Of a DNA stretch of 64,000 nucleotides, positions 26,042 to 34,123 are shown one piece after another. Every line of letters starts with the position of its first letter. The stretch's first letter is position 1. The position numbers were made by a program, and so were the translations under genes. The notes beneath the pieces were generated by a model. The model was given only the letters and a program-made list of their open reading frames with translations. It did no database searches and was not told the DNA's origin. This stretch comes from an uncultured Clostridia bacterium (GTDB lineage: Bacteria > Bacillota > Clostridia > UMGS1810): the NCBI GenBank assembly GCA_934500875.1, contig CAKSTL010000004.1, positions 147,514-211,513 on the forward strand, given 5' to 3'.

Positions 26042-26203
26042 TTAAAACCGTCCCCGGCACCATATTATAAAAAAAACAACACAGCACACAAGAAGCGATA
26101 TAACGATAACGGCGGCGCACGAAAGAAAGAGCGATACAATCATCCCAGCCGCAAATGAAGCGAGCGAAAAAATAAGTGTATTGTACCGTCTGCATCCGAA
26201 CAA
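26042..26203 (-). CDS. 53-residue Cys-containing membrane micro-protein upstream of spoVM
   Basis: Opens (L/M)FGCRRYNTLIFSLASF and continues with two hydrophobic spans (AAGMIVSLFLSCAAVIVISL and LVCCVVFFIIW) and a short basic tail (CRGRF). TTG 26203 is chosen because GGTGG lies 5 bases upstream; GTG 26212 in the same frame (56 residues) has almost no SD spacing. Its stop is part of the spoVM SD, so the two are in one transcript after holA. I do not recognise the family; coexpression suggests a spore-membrane role, which is inference. Confidence 0.6.
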   Translation of the reverse strand: MFGCRRYNTLIFSLASFAAGMIVSLFLSCAAVIVISLLVCCVVFFIIWCRGRF

Positions 26204-26229
26204 TTTTGCCACCGCCTTTCTTTAATGTA

Positions 26230-27228
26230 TTATATGCGGCGTGCAAGATTGTGTGAATTTGATATAAGCTTTGAGAGCGCAAGGTATTTTTCGCTTGTGC
26301 CGCTCTTTATTTCATAATCACATTCACGGCAAAGAAAAATCATTCCGTCCAGCGTTTTGAGCGGTATGGATTTTGCCCTTTTTATATATTCGTTTGCATA
26401 AAAACGGATTCCTGCCCTTTTTAATGCCTCCGGCTGCGGAAGGTTTTCGGAAAACAGCTTAAGCTTCCGTATTTTTGAACATTCTCCGAAAATCAGCGAA
26501 ACAATCATAACCGGCTCTGTTTTGAGTGTTTTTAAATCGTCAAGCATTTTGTAAACGCTTTTCATATCGCCGTCAAAGAGCTTGTTTATCATTTCAAAAA
26601 CCTTGTTTTCAACGCTTTTTGATACAAGTGCGTCTATGTCGCTGCGTGTTATAACGCCTTCTTTCCGCTTGTAGTTTATAAGCTTTGTTATTTCGGATAA
26701 AATTTCATACATTCCGCTCCCGGCAGAATTTAAAAAATACGTTAAATCCTCCTCCGACGCAGACATTTTCTCGCTCTGCAAATGACGTTTAACCCAGTTT
26801 TTCAAATCGGCTTCTTTTTGATACTTAAATTCGTAAACTCCGCCGCTTTTTGCCAGAAGCTTGTAAATTGACCCTCTTTTGTCAACCGAACTTTCGCAAA
26901 AAACAACGGTCGCCCCCTGCGCAATATTGTTAAGCGCCGCAAGTATTCTTTCCTTTTCAGCCTCGTTAACCTTAACCAAAATCCCGGTGTTTTTTACAAT
27001 GCACACCTTTTTGTCGTTAAAAATCGGCGGCGATGACAAAAACATTTCAAATGCGTTTATATCAAATTTTCCGCTTATTTTAAGTATGTTGAAATCCTCG
27101 GCATCGGTATCGCTTACGCACCGTTTTATCATTTTTGTGTAGTGGTCTTTAAGATAATCCTCTTCGCCGTACAGTATATAAAACTTTTTCAAATTTCCCG
27201 TTGAAATTTCTTCTCTTAAATTTTTCAT
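26230..27228 (-). CDS. holA: DNA polymerase III subunit delta
   Basis: Clamp-loader wrench that opens the beta sliding clamp. AAA+-like without a functional P-loop: FYILYGEEDYLKDHY at the N-terminus, VVFCESSVDKRGSIYKLL in domain I, and a C-terminal helical collar domain. 332 residues, normal length. Its ATG shares one base with the comEC stop (TAATG), indicating translational coupling. Confidence 0.92.
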   Translation of the reverse strand: MKNLREEISTGNLKKFYILYGEEDYLKDHYTKMIKRCVSDTDAEDFNILKISGKFDINAFEMFLSSPPIFNDKKVCIVKNTGILVKVNEAEKERILAALNNIAQGATVVFCESSVDKRGSIYKLLAKSGGVYEFKYQKEADLKNWVKRHLQSEKMSASEEDLTYFLNSAGSGMYEILSEITKLINYKRKEGVITRSDIDALVSKSVENKVFEMINKLFDGDMKSVYKMLDDLKTLKTEPVMIVSLIFGECSKIRKLKLFSENLPQPEALKRAGIRFYANEYIKRAKSIPLKTLDGMIFLCRECDYEIKSGTSEKYLALSKLISNSHNLARRI

Positions 27229-29537
27229 TATGCGGCCTCCTCAACCTTATATTTTACATTTCCGTTCTTGTCAACCGTAAAACATATATTGCCGTTTTGG
27301 TCGGTCCGCAAAATTTTTATATTGTTTGCCGCAAGCGTATTAATATGCTCGGGGTGCGGATGCTTGTATGAATTGTCCTTACCGGCGCTGATAACCGCAT
27401 AATCCGCCTCGGTGTTTTTGTAAAACGAGTCAAGATTCGACGTTTTTGAGCCGTGATGAGGCGACTGTATCACATCAGCGGTAAGCTCGCTCTTTTTAAG
27501 AGTGCGCATAATGCTGTTTTCAATATCACCGGTAAACAAAAATCCCCTTCCCTTGTAGGTAAGCTTTATAACAAGCGATTCGTCATTCTGCGAAAAATTT
27601 TCTCCCTTTCCGGGCGAAATGACGGTAAATTTAACGTCGCCGAACGAAAGGTCGCTTGACCGTGAAAAATATTCTATATCAACGTCATTTAATAGCGCCG
27701 TTGCTCTTATATTTTCGTAATCCTCCATGTCGCTGACATTCTGAGGCTTGGGCAAAATGAGCGTGTCAACCATACCGTCCTCCATAAGAGTTAAAAGCCC
27801 GGAGAAATGGTCGTCGTGATAATGCGTAAGAATTGCGTAATCAAGGTGCGTAATGCCGTTTGGAGAAAGATAGTCCGAATAAACCGTATCGCCTATATCG
27901 TATTTGGAATAATACTTGCTTACGCCGCAGTCTATCATTATATTTTCTCCGCCGGGCGTTTTTATGTGGCTGCACGAGCCTTGACCGACGTCAAGAAACG
28001 TTACCTTCAAATCACGACCGTCATAATTTGCGTAAAAAATTCCTATGGCGCATACGGTTAAAATTATTGCGCCCGATTTTCTGTATTTTGTGGTCTTAAA
28101 ATTTTTAATCACAATCCGCATTGCCGCAGCAAAAATAACCGTAAGTGCAAATTCCGCTCCGCTTACCGGTATTGCGGCATACGGAAGCCGTGAAATAATG
28201 CGTGCGGTAAGCATAATTATTTTTGTTGCAATATAAATATTTCCCGTAAAAACGTTAATTATTGCAGGGAAGGTATAGGCGCACACCACAAACAGCGCCG
28301 AGGTAAACAAAAGCACCGTAAACACGGGAATTGTAATGATGTTTGCAAGCACCGAATAAAACGAAACATTTTTAAAATAAAAAACTAAAATCGGCGTTGT
28401 AAAAATCTGTGCCGACAACGTTGTTGCAACTGTTGACGAAAGCGTTTCAAACCGCAGGAAACGAATTAAAAAGCGCTTTATACGTTCTGCGTAGATAAGT
28501 ATTCCGAGCGTTGCAAAAAATGAAAGTTCAAACCCCAAATCAAATACCGAATACGGATTTAAAACAATTATCACCGCAGCCGCTATCATAAGCGAATTCA
28601 CGCTGTCTTTTTCTCTGCCGAGCATTTTTGAAATGTTTAAAATAATAAGCATAATCCCGGCTCGTATAACGGAATATCCGAAACCTGTCAGAGCCATCAC
28701 AAAAAGAGCTGTAAATATGGCAAACAGCGGTTTTACATATCTTTGCGTTATGTAATCTTTTTTTCTGATTATCTGAGAAAAATACGTTACAAACAGGGTA
28801 AGATGCAGTCCTGATACCGCAAGAAGATGCGATATTCCCGAAACGGAAAAGAGTATTTTAATCCTTTTTTGTAAATTAGATTTATCACCCGTTGTTACGG
28901 CATTTACAATCCCTGCACATTCTTTGTCAAGATACTTTTCGGTCTTTTTTGAAATGTCCTTTCTAAAATCAGAAATCGCCCTTAATATTCCCTTTCCTTC
29001 CGAAATCTTTTGTATTTCGGCATCGGATGTACTCACCGTCATAAAAATTCCTTTTGCCTTAAGATAGTCGGAATATCCCGATTTATTCTTGCTCAAAACA
29101 GCATAGGGGCAAGCGTTTTTTATAACAATTCTGTCGCCGTATTTAAGGTTTAAATTTGCCGGCGCATAAAATCTGAATTTAATTTTTGCCTTTTCCGAGT
29201 TTATTTTTGTAAGATATGCGTAATACTTAAGATTGTCGGAATCAGCGCCCGCAGACTCGCTTCCTGTCACAGTAGCGTACAAATCGCACTTTGTGCCGTA
29301 ATAAGCTTTAACCTTTGCGGTTTTTACGGCAAATATACCGAAATATGCTGCTATTCCTGTGCAGAGAAAAATAATTCCGGCAGAATAAAGGTATTTTTTT
29401 TGTTTCAAAACCTTAAAGACTATAAAAAAAGTATATGCAATAAGCGCCAAAGCGATTATTTTTTTCGGAAAAACATTGGCGCACACTGTCATTCCAAGCG
29501 AAAAAGATGCAAGCGCCAAATAAAAAAGATTTCTCAT
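27228..29537 (-). CDS. comEC: DNA-internalisation competence protein ComEC/Rec2
   Basis: Forms the channel through which single-stranded DNA enters during transformation. Order: N-terminal helices and OB fold (DUF4131), Competence domain with SGISHLLAVSGLHLTLF and many membrane helices (residues about 230-500), then a C-terminal metallo-beta-lactamase domain (DVGQGSC, THYHDDHFSG, SPHHGSKTSN) that may degrade the non-transported strand. 769 residues, full length. No comEA or comF nearby. GGAG before ATG. Confidence 0.94.
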   Translation of the reverse strand: MRNLFYLALASFSLGMTVCANVFPKKIIALALIAYTFFIVFKVLKQKKYLYSAGIIFLCTGIAAYFGIFAVKTAKVKAYYGTKCDLYATVTGSESAGADSDNLKYYAYLTKINSEKAKIKFRFYAPANLNLKYGDRIVIKNACPYAVLSKNKSGYSDYLKAKGIFMTVSTSDAEIQKISEGKGILRAISDFRKDISKKTEKYLDKECAGIVNAVTTGDKSNLQKRIKILFSVSGISHLLAVSGLHLTLFVTYFSQIIRKKDYITQRYVKPLFAIFTALFVMALTGFGYSVIRAGIMLIILNISKMLGREKDSVNSLMIAAAVIIVLNPYSVFDLGFELSFFATLGILIYAERIKRFLIRFLRFETLSSTVATTLSAQIFTTPILVFYFKNVSFYSVLANIITIPVFTVLLFTSALFVVCAYTFPAIINVFTGNIYIATKIIMLTARIISRLPYAAIPVSGAEFALTVIFAAAMRIVIKNFKTTKYRKSGAIILTVCAIGIFYANYDGRDLKVTFLDVGQGSCSHIKTPGGENIMIDCGVSKYYSKYDIGDTVYSDYLSPNGITHLDYAILTHYHDDHFSGLLTLMEDGMVDTLILPKPQNVSDMEDYENIRATALLNDVDIEYFSRSSDLSFGDVKFTVISPGKGENFSQNDESLVIKLTYKGRGFLFTGDIENSIMRTLKKSELTADVIQSPHHGSKTSNLDSFYKNTEADYAVISAGKDNSYKHPHPEHINTLAANNIKILRTDQNGNICFTVDKNGNVKYKVEEAA

Positions 29538-29553
29538 ACGTTTAACTCCATAC

Positions 29554-29583
29554 TTGACAAATTTACCAAAAAGCGGTTATAAT
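29554..29583 (+). promoter_or_regulatory. Sigma-A promoter for the metallophosphoesterase
   Basis: TTGACA (29554-29559) and TATAAT (29578-29583), spacer 18. The upstream in-frame ATG at 29582 lies inside the -10 box, which excludes it as the start. Confidence 0.75.
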
Positions 29584-29644
29584 GCTCATAGTGATTTTAT
29601 CACAAAATTTATTTTTTTTCAATACGTTTAAAAGGAGTTTTTTT

Positions 29645-30349
29645 GTGAGTATACTAACAATATCGGATTTGCACCTTGCCCTTGGCATTGACAAGCCGAT
29701 GGACATCTTCGGCGACGGCTGGAAAAACTATATGCAGCGCATTAAGGAAAACTGGAACAAAACGGTGGATAAATGCGATACCGTTGTTATCGGCGGCGAT
29801 ATTTCCTGGGCGACTTACCTTGACGAGGCGTACAAAGACTTTGAATATATAGAAAATTTAAACGGCAGAAAAATAATTTTAAAGGGAAATCACGACTATT
29901 GGTGGGAAAGCATTACAAAGCTTACCGATTATGTTAAAAACAACGGATTTAATTCCGTATCTTTTTTGCACAACAACGCAATCTGTGTTGAAAACAAGGC
30001 AATCTGCGGCACAAGGGGCTGGATTGACAAATCGTATGACGCATTTAAAACAGATGACGAAAAAATATATCTTCGGGAGCTTATGCGGCTGGATATGTCG
30101 CTTGCGGCGGCAGATAAATTTGACTGTGATGAAAAAATCGCATTTTTGCACTACCCTCCCGTAACAAAAAGCTTAAGCGTAAATTCCGATTATCTTGAAA
30201 TTTTTAAAAAGCACAACGTTAAAAGATGCTTTTACGGACACATTCATTCAAGGTCGTCAAAAAAAGCGTTTGAGGGAGAGGCTGAAGGTGTGGTTTTTAA
30301 GCTTGTTTCAGCGGATTATATGGACTTTACGCCGTATAAATTAACATAA
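29645..30349 (+). CDS. Metallophosphoesterase
   Basis: Calcineurin-like phosphoesterase with a two-metal site: ISDLHLALG (D..H), VVIGGDISWA (GD), LKGNHDYWW (GNHD), FLHYPP, and YGHIHSRS (GHxH). 234 residues, cytosolic, no signal. The start is GTG 29645 with AAAAGGAG upstream. Resembles the YpbG/UPF0-type metallophosphatases widespread in Clostridia; substrate unknown. Stands alone between comEC (divergent) and tig. Confidence 0.88.
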   Translation: MSILTISDLHLALGIDKPMDIFGDGWKNYMQRIKENWNKTVDKCDTVVIGGDISWATYLDEAYKDFEYIENLNGRKIILKGNHDYWWESITKLTDYVKNNGFNSVSFLHNNAICVENKAICGTRGWIDKSYDAFKTDDEKIYLRELMRLDMSLAAADKFDCDEKIAFLHYPPVTKSLSVNSDYLEIFKKHNVKRCFYGHIHSRSSKKAFEGEAEGVVFKLVSADYMDFTPYKLT

Positions 30350-30402
30350 TATCTACATTATATAACGTAAATAAATAAATTTTTGTTAAATTTTAATATT
30401 TT

Positions 30403-30431
30403 TTGAAAAAACAGTAGCATTTTTATAAAAT
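30403..30431 (+). promoter_or_regulatory. Promoter(s) for tig-clpP-clpX
   Basis: TTGAAA (30403-30408) and TAAAAT (30426-30431), spacer 17. A few bases downstream an extended -10 TGATATAAT offers a second start. No CtsR or CIRCE-like site was recognised. Confidence 0.55.
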
Positions 30432-30508
30432 CTTTGATATAATGTATTGTTGTCAAGTAAGAATTTATATATAAATAAATTTTAAAATACAGAAGGGAAA
30501 TTGAAATT

Positions 30509-31798
30509 ATGAAAGTTACCAAAGAGCAGCAGGAAAAAAACAGCGTCAAGCTTACCATTACGGTAGACGCAGAAACCTTTGAAAAAGGCGTGCAGAAGGC
30601 TTATCTTAAAAACGTTAAAAAAATTGCACTCCCCGGTTTCAGAAAAGGCAAAGCGCCCAGAAAAATTATTGAACAGTACTACGGCGCAGGCGTATTTTTT
30701 GAAGACGCAATTAATTTTGTTTGCCCCGAGGCATATGAAGAAGCATTAAAAGAAACGGGTGTGGACGCTGTTTCAAGACCTGAAATTGACGTTGTTGAAA
30801 TTGAAAGCGGCAAAGATTTTGTTTTCACCGCTACCGTTACAACAAAACCCGAGGTTGAGCTTGGCGATTACAACGCAGTAAGCGTTAAAAAGGTTACATA
30901 CCGCACTACTCAAAAAGAAATTGAATCCGAAATTAAGAAGGTTCAGGAGCAGAATGCAAGGATCGTTCCCGTTGAGGACAGAGCGGTTAAAGCAGGCGAC
31001 CTTACGGTTATTGATTTTGAAGGCTTTACCGACGGCGTTGCTTTTGAAGGCGGAAAAGGCACCGATTACAGCCTTGAAATCGGCTCGGGCGCTTTTATCC
31101 CCGGTTTTGAAGACCAGCTTATCGGCGCAGAAATCGGCAAAGAGGTTGAGGTTAACGTTACTTTCCCGAAGGACTATCATTCCGAAGATTTAAAGGGCAA
31201 AAAGGCTTTGTTTAAAGTAACCGTTAAAGAAATTAAGGAAAAACAGCTTCCCGAAATCAACGACGATTTTGTAAAGGACGTCAGCGAATTTGACACTCTT
31301 GACGACTACAAAAAGGACATCAAAGAAAAGCTTGCAAAGGCAAACGAGCAGAAAGGCAGACAGGAAACCGAAAACAACGTTCTTGACGAGGTTTTGAAGG
31401 TTGCGACCGTTGAAATTCCCGAGTGTATGATTGACACTCAGCTTGATAACATTGCAAGAGATTTTGATTACCGTCTTTCAATGCAAGGCTTAAATCTTGA
31501 AAAATATCTTCAGATGACCGGCTCTGATATTGACGCTTTCAAAGCTCAGTTTAAAGATCAGGCTGAAAAACAGGTTAAAATTTCGCTCGTTCTTGAAGCA
31601 GTTGCAAAGACTGAAAAAGTTAAAGCAACAGAAAAAGACATCGAGGCTGAAATGAAGAAAATCGCTGAAGGTTACAATATGGAGCTTGACAAGGTTAAAG
31701 AAATGTTTAAAGAAGAAGAAACAAAATCGCTTGAAAACGAAATTGTTACGCAGAAAACCATTGACCTTCTCGTTAAAAACGCAACAAAAACAAAGTAG
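30509..31798 (+). CDS. tig: Trigger factor
   Basis: Ribosome-bound chaperone and peptidyl-prolyl isomerase. The ribosome-docking signature GFRKGKAPRKIIEQYYG is in the N-terminal domain (residues about 43-60). The FKBP domain has GDLTVIDFEGFTDGVAFEGG and IPGFEDQLIGA (residues about 155-235). A C-terminal helical chaperone arm completes 429 residues. AGAAGGGAAA before ATG. First gene of tig-clpP-clpX. Confidence 0.97.
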   Translation: MKVTKEQQEKNSVKLTITVDAETFEKGVQKAYLKNVKKIALPGFRKGKAPRKIIEQYYGAGVFFEDAINFVCPEAYEEALKETGVDAVSRPEIDVVEIESGKDFVFTATVTTKPEVELGDYNAVSVKKVTYRTTQKEIESEIKKVQEQNARIVPVEDRAVKAGDLTVIDFEGFTDGVAFEGGKGTDYSLEIGSGAFIPGFEDQLIGAEIGKEVEVNVTFPKDYHSEDLKGKKALFKVTVKEIKEKQLPEINDDFVKDVSEFDTLDDYKKDIKEKLAKANEQKGRQETENNVLDEVLKVATVEIPECMIDTQLDNIARDFDYRLSMQGLNLEKYLQMTGSDIDAFKAQFKDQAEKQVKISLVLEAVAKTEKVKATEKDIEAEMKKIAEGYNMELDKVKEMFKEEETKSLENEIVTQKTIDLLVKNATKTK

Positions 31799-31822
31799 TT
31801 TTTAAATATAAATTTACATTAT

Positions 31823-31846
31823 GGGCTGCTGTTTTAACGGCAGCTC
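31823..31846 (+). terminator. Hairpin between tig and clpP
   Basis: GGCTGC with GCAGCT plus flanking pairs around a 10-base loop, 25 bases after tig. No T tail on plus, so more likely an mRNA processing or partial termination element. Confidence 0.35.
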
Positions 31847-31870
31847 ATTTAAAAAAAGGAGGATTTTCAT

Positions 31871-32455
31871 ATGAGTTTAGTTCCTATGGTTATTGAACAG
31901 ACAAGTCGGGGTGAACGTTCATTCGACATTTATTCAAGGCTTTTAAAAGACAGAATTATAATGCTCAGCGACGAGGTTAATGACGTAACAGCAAGTCTTG
32001 TTGTTGCGCAGCTTCTCTTTTTGGAAGGCGAAGACCCGTCCAAAGATATAAATCTTTATATAAACAGTCCGGGCGGCTCTATTACCGCAGGTATGGCAAT
32101 TTACGATACAATGCAGTATATTAAATGCGACGTATCGACAATCTGTATCGGTATGGCTGCAAGTATGGGTGCATTTTTGCTCTCATCCGGCGCAAAAGGC
32201 AAACGTTTTGCCCTTCCCCACAGCGAAATAATGATTCATCAGCCCCTCGGCGGTATGCAGGGTCAGGCTGCGGATATAAAAATTCACGCAGACAGAATCA
32301 TAAAAATCAGACACACACTTAACACGCTTTTCAGCGAACAGACAGGCAAACCGCTTGAAATTATCGAAAGAGATACAGACCGTGACAACTTTATGACGGC
32401 AATCGAGGCAAAAGAATACGGTCTTGTTGACGAGGTTATTTCAAAACGAAAATAA
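31871..32455 (+). CDS. clpP: ATP-dependent Clp protease proteolytic subunit
   Basis: Serine peptidase that forms the tetradecameric chamber fed by ClpX or ClpC. Catalytic Ser in [11 protein letters not shown], His in [15 protein letters not shown], Asp in [10 protein letters not shown]. 194 residues, no long propeptide. AAAGGAGG before ATG. Confidence 0.97.
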   Translation: MSLVPMVIEQTSRGERSFDIYSRLLKDRIIMLSDEVNDVTASLVVAQLLFLEGEDPSKDINLYINSPGGSITAGMAIYDTMQYIKCDVSTICIGMAASMGAFLLSSGAKGKRFALPHSEIMIHQPLGGMQGQAADIKIHADRIIKIRHTLNTLFSEQTGKPLEIIERDTDRDNFMTAIEAKEYGLVDEVISKRK

Positions 32456-32473
32456 ATGAGGTGAAAACAGATA

Positions 32474-33745
32474 ATGGGCAATATTGATGATAAAAAGCAG
32501 CTCAAATGCTCGTTCTGCGGCAAAACCGAGGACCAGGTATCGAGGCTTGTTGCGGGCCCGGGCGTATTTATTTGCAGCGATTGTATTGCTATGTGCTGCG
32601 ATATCGTCGCCGAAGACTATGATGATTTTGACAAACAGGCGAATTTAGAAAATATTCCCAAGCCGCAGGAAATTAAAAAAATTCTTGACGACTACGTAAT
32701 CGGTCAGGACGCTGCAAAAAAGGTTTTGAGCGTTGCGGTGTATAATCACTACAAACGAATTGAAACCCAAGAAAAAGACAGTGACGTTGAACTTCAGAAA
32801 AGCAATATACTTCTGCTCGGCCCCACCGGTTCAGGCAAAACGCTCATTGCTCAAACTCTGGCAAGAATTATCGACGTTCCGTTCGCCATTGCAGACGCAA
32901 CCTCACTTACCGAAGCCGGATATGTCGGCGAGGATGTTGAAAATATTCTTCTTAAGCTTATTCAAGCGGCTGATTATAATATTGAACGTGCCGAAAAAGG
33001 CATTATTTATATTGATGAAATTGACAAAATTGCCAGAAAATCCGAAAATGTTTCGATTACACGTGACGTAAGCGGCGAAGGCGTTCAGCAGGCGCTCTTA
33101 AAAATTCTGGAAGGCACCGTTGCCTCCGTTCCCCCTCAGGGAGGAAGAAAGCATCCGCATCAGGAGCTTATTCAGATTGACACGACAAATATTTTGTTCA
33201 TATGCGGCGGCGCTTTTGATGGAATTGACAAAATAATTGAAAACAGAGTCGGCAAGAAGCTTATGGGCTTCGGCGCAGAAATTACAAAACAGGAAGAAAA
33301 AAATATCGGCGATACACTTAAAAAAATCACTCCGCAGGATTTGCTCAAATTCGGTCTTATACCCGAATTTATAGGCAGACTGCCAATGATTGCAACTCTT
33401 GACAACCTTGACAAAAAAGCGCTTGTCAGAATTCTTACAGAGCCGAAAAACGCCTTGGTTAAGCAGTATAAAAAAATGCTTGAGCTTGACAATGTTGAAC
33501 TTGAATTTGACGGCGAAGCGCTGGAGGAAATTGCGCAAAAGGCTATTGATTTAAAAACCGGTGCCCGCGGACTTCGCTCTGTTATTGAAGATACTATGAT
33601 TGACGTTATGTACGAGGCTCCGTCGGATGTAAGCCTTGCAAAATGCACGATTACAAAAAAATGCGTAGATAAGCTTGAAAAACCCATTCTTGCTTACAGG
33701 GGCAAAAAGAAGCCGAGAAAGGCTGAAGAAAACGAAACCGCATAA
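32474..33745 (+). CDS. clpX: ATP-dependent Clp protease ATP-binding subunit ClpX
   Basis: AAA+ unfoldase partner of ClpP. N-terminal C4 zinc finger (CSFCGKTE...CSDCIAMC), Walker [16 protein letters not shown], Walker [12 protein letters not shown], ClpP-binding IGF-type loop replaced by MGFGAE at residues about 265-270, arginine-sensor GARGLRS. 423 residues. GAGGTGAAAACAG before ATG. No lon follows, unlike many Firmicutes. Confidence 0.97.
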   Translation: MGNIDDKKQLKCSFCGKTEDQVSRLVAGPGVFICSDCIAMCCDIVAEDYDDFDKQANLENIPKPQEIKKILDDYVIGQDAAKKVLSVAVYNHYKRIETQEKDSDVELQKSNILLLGPTGSGKTLIAQTLARIIDVPFAIADATSLTEAGYVGEDVENILLKLIQAADYNIERAEKGIIYIDEIDKIARKSENVSITRDVSGEGVQQALLKILEGTVASVPPQGGRKHPHQELIQIDTTNILFICGGAFDGIDKIIENRVGKKLMGFGAEITKQEEKNIGDTLKKITPQDLLKFGLIPEFIGRLPMIATLDNLDKKALVRILTEPKNALVKQYKKMLELDNVELEFDGEALEEIAQKAIDLKTGARGLRSVIEDTMIDVMYEAPSDVSLAKCTITKKCVDKLEKPILAYRGKKKPRKAEENETA

Positions 33746-33758
33746 AATTTTTTGAAAA

Positions 33759-33813
33759 TTTTACCCGTTTAAAAGCAATGCTTAATGCATATACTTAAAA
33801 CGGGTAATTTTTT
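33759..33813 (+). terminator. Terminator after clpX
   Basis: TTACCCGTTT (33761-33770) pairs with AAACGGGTAA (33798-33807), followed by six T. The 27-base loop contains a small AAGC/GCTT hairpin. It ends tig-clpP-clpX just before the DUF378 gene. Confidence 0.8.
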
Positions 33814-33844
33814 ATTGCAAAACATCAATATAAGGAGCGGTAGT

Positions 33845-34036
33845 ATGATTGATAATATTTCACTTATACTCGTTATTATCGGCGCATTAAACTGGGGTAT
33901 CATCGGTCTTTTCGGTGTTGACCTTATAGGAATGCTTTTCGGCGGACAGCTTACGCTGATACCGAGAATTATTTACACAATCGTCGGTATTGCCGGCATA
34001 TGGACAATCACACTTTTGTTCAAAGACAAGCGCTGA
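33845..34036 (+). CDS. DUF378 small membrane protein
   Basis: 63 residues with two or three hydrophobic helices and the DUF378 hallmark IIGALNWGIIGLFGVDLIG near the N-terminus, then a second span (IIYTIVGIAGIWTITLLF) and a basic end KDKR. AAGGAGCG precedes ATG 33845; the frame upstream of this is the clpX terminator. Function of the family is unknown. It lies between terminators, so it is a single-gene unit; I see no clear promoter. Confidence 0.88.
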   Translation: MIDNISLILVIIGALNWGIIGLFGVDLIGMLFGGQLTLIPRIIYTIVGIAGIWTITLLFKDKR

Positions 34037-34085
34037 AAAAAAGGACTTTATGCAGAAAAGTAATTATACTGCACAAAGTCCTTTT
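34037..34085. terminator. Bidirectional terminator between the DUF378 and SLH genes
   Basis: AAAAGGACTTT and TGCAG pair with CTGCA and AAAGTCCTTTT (34039-34055 with 34069-34085), loop about 13 bases, A-run and T-run at the two ends. Serves both convergent genes. Confidence 0.85.
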
Positions 34086-34123
34086 AATATTTTAAGATAT
34101 TTAAATTTGAAACATTTAAAATT

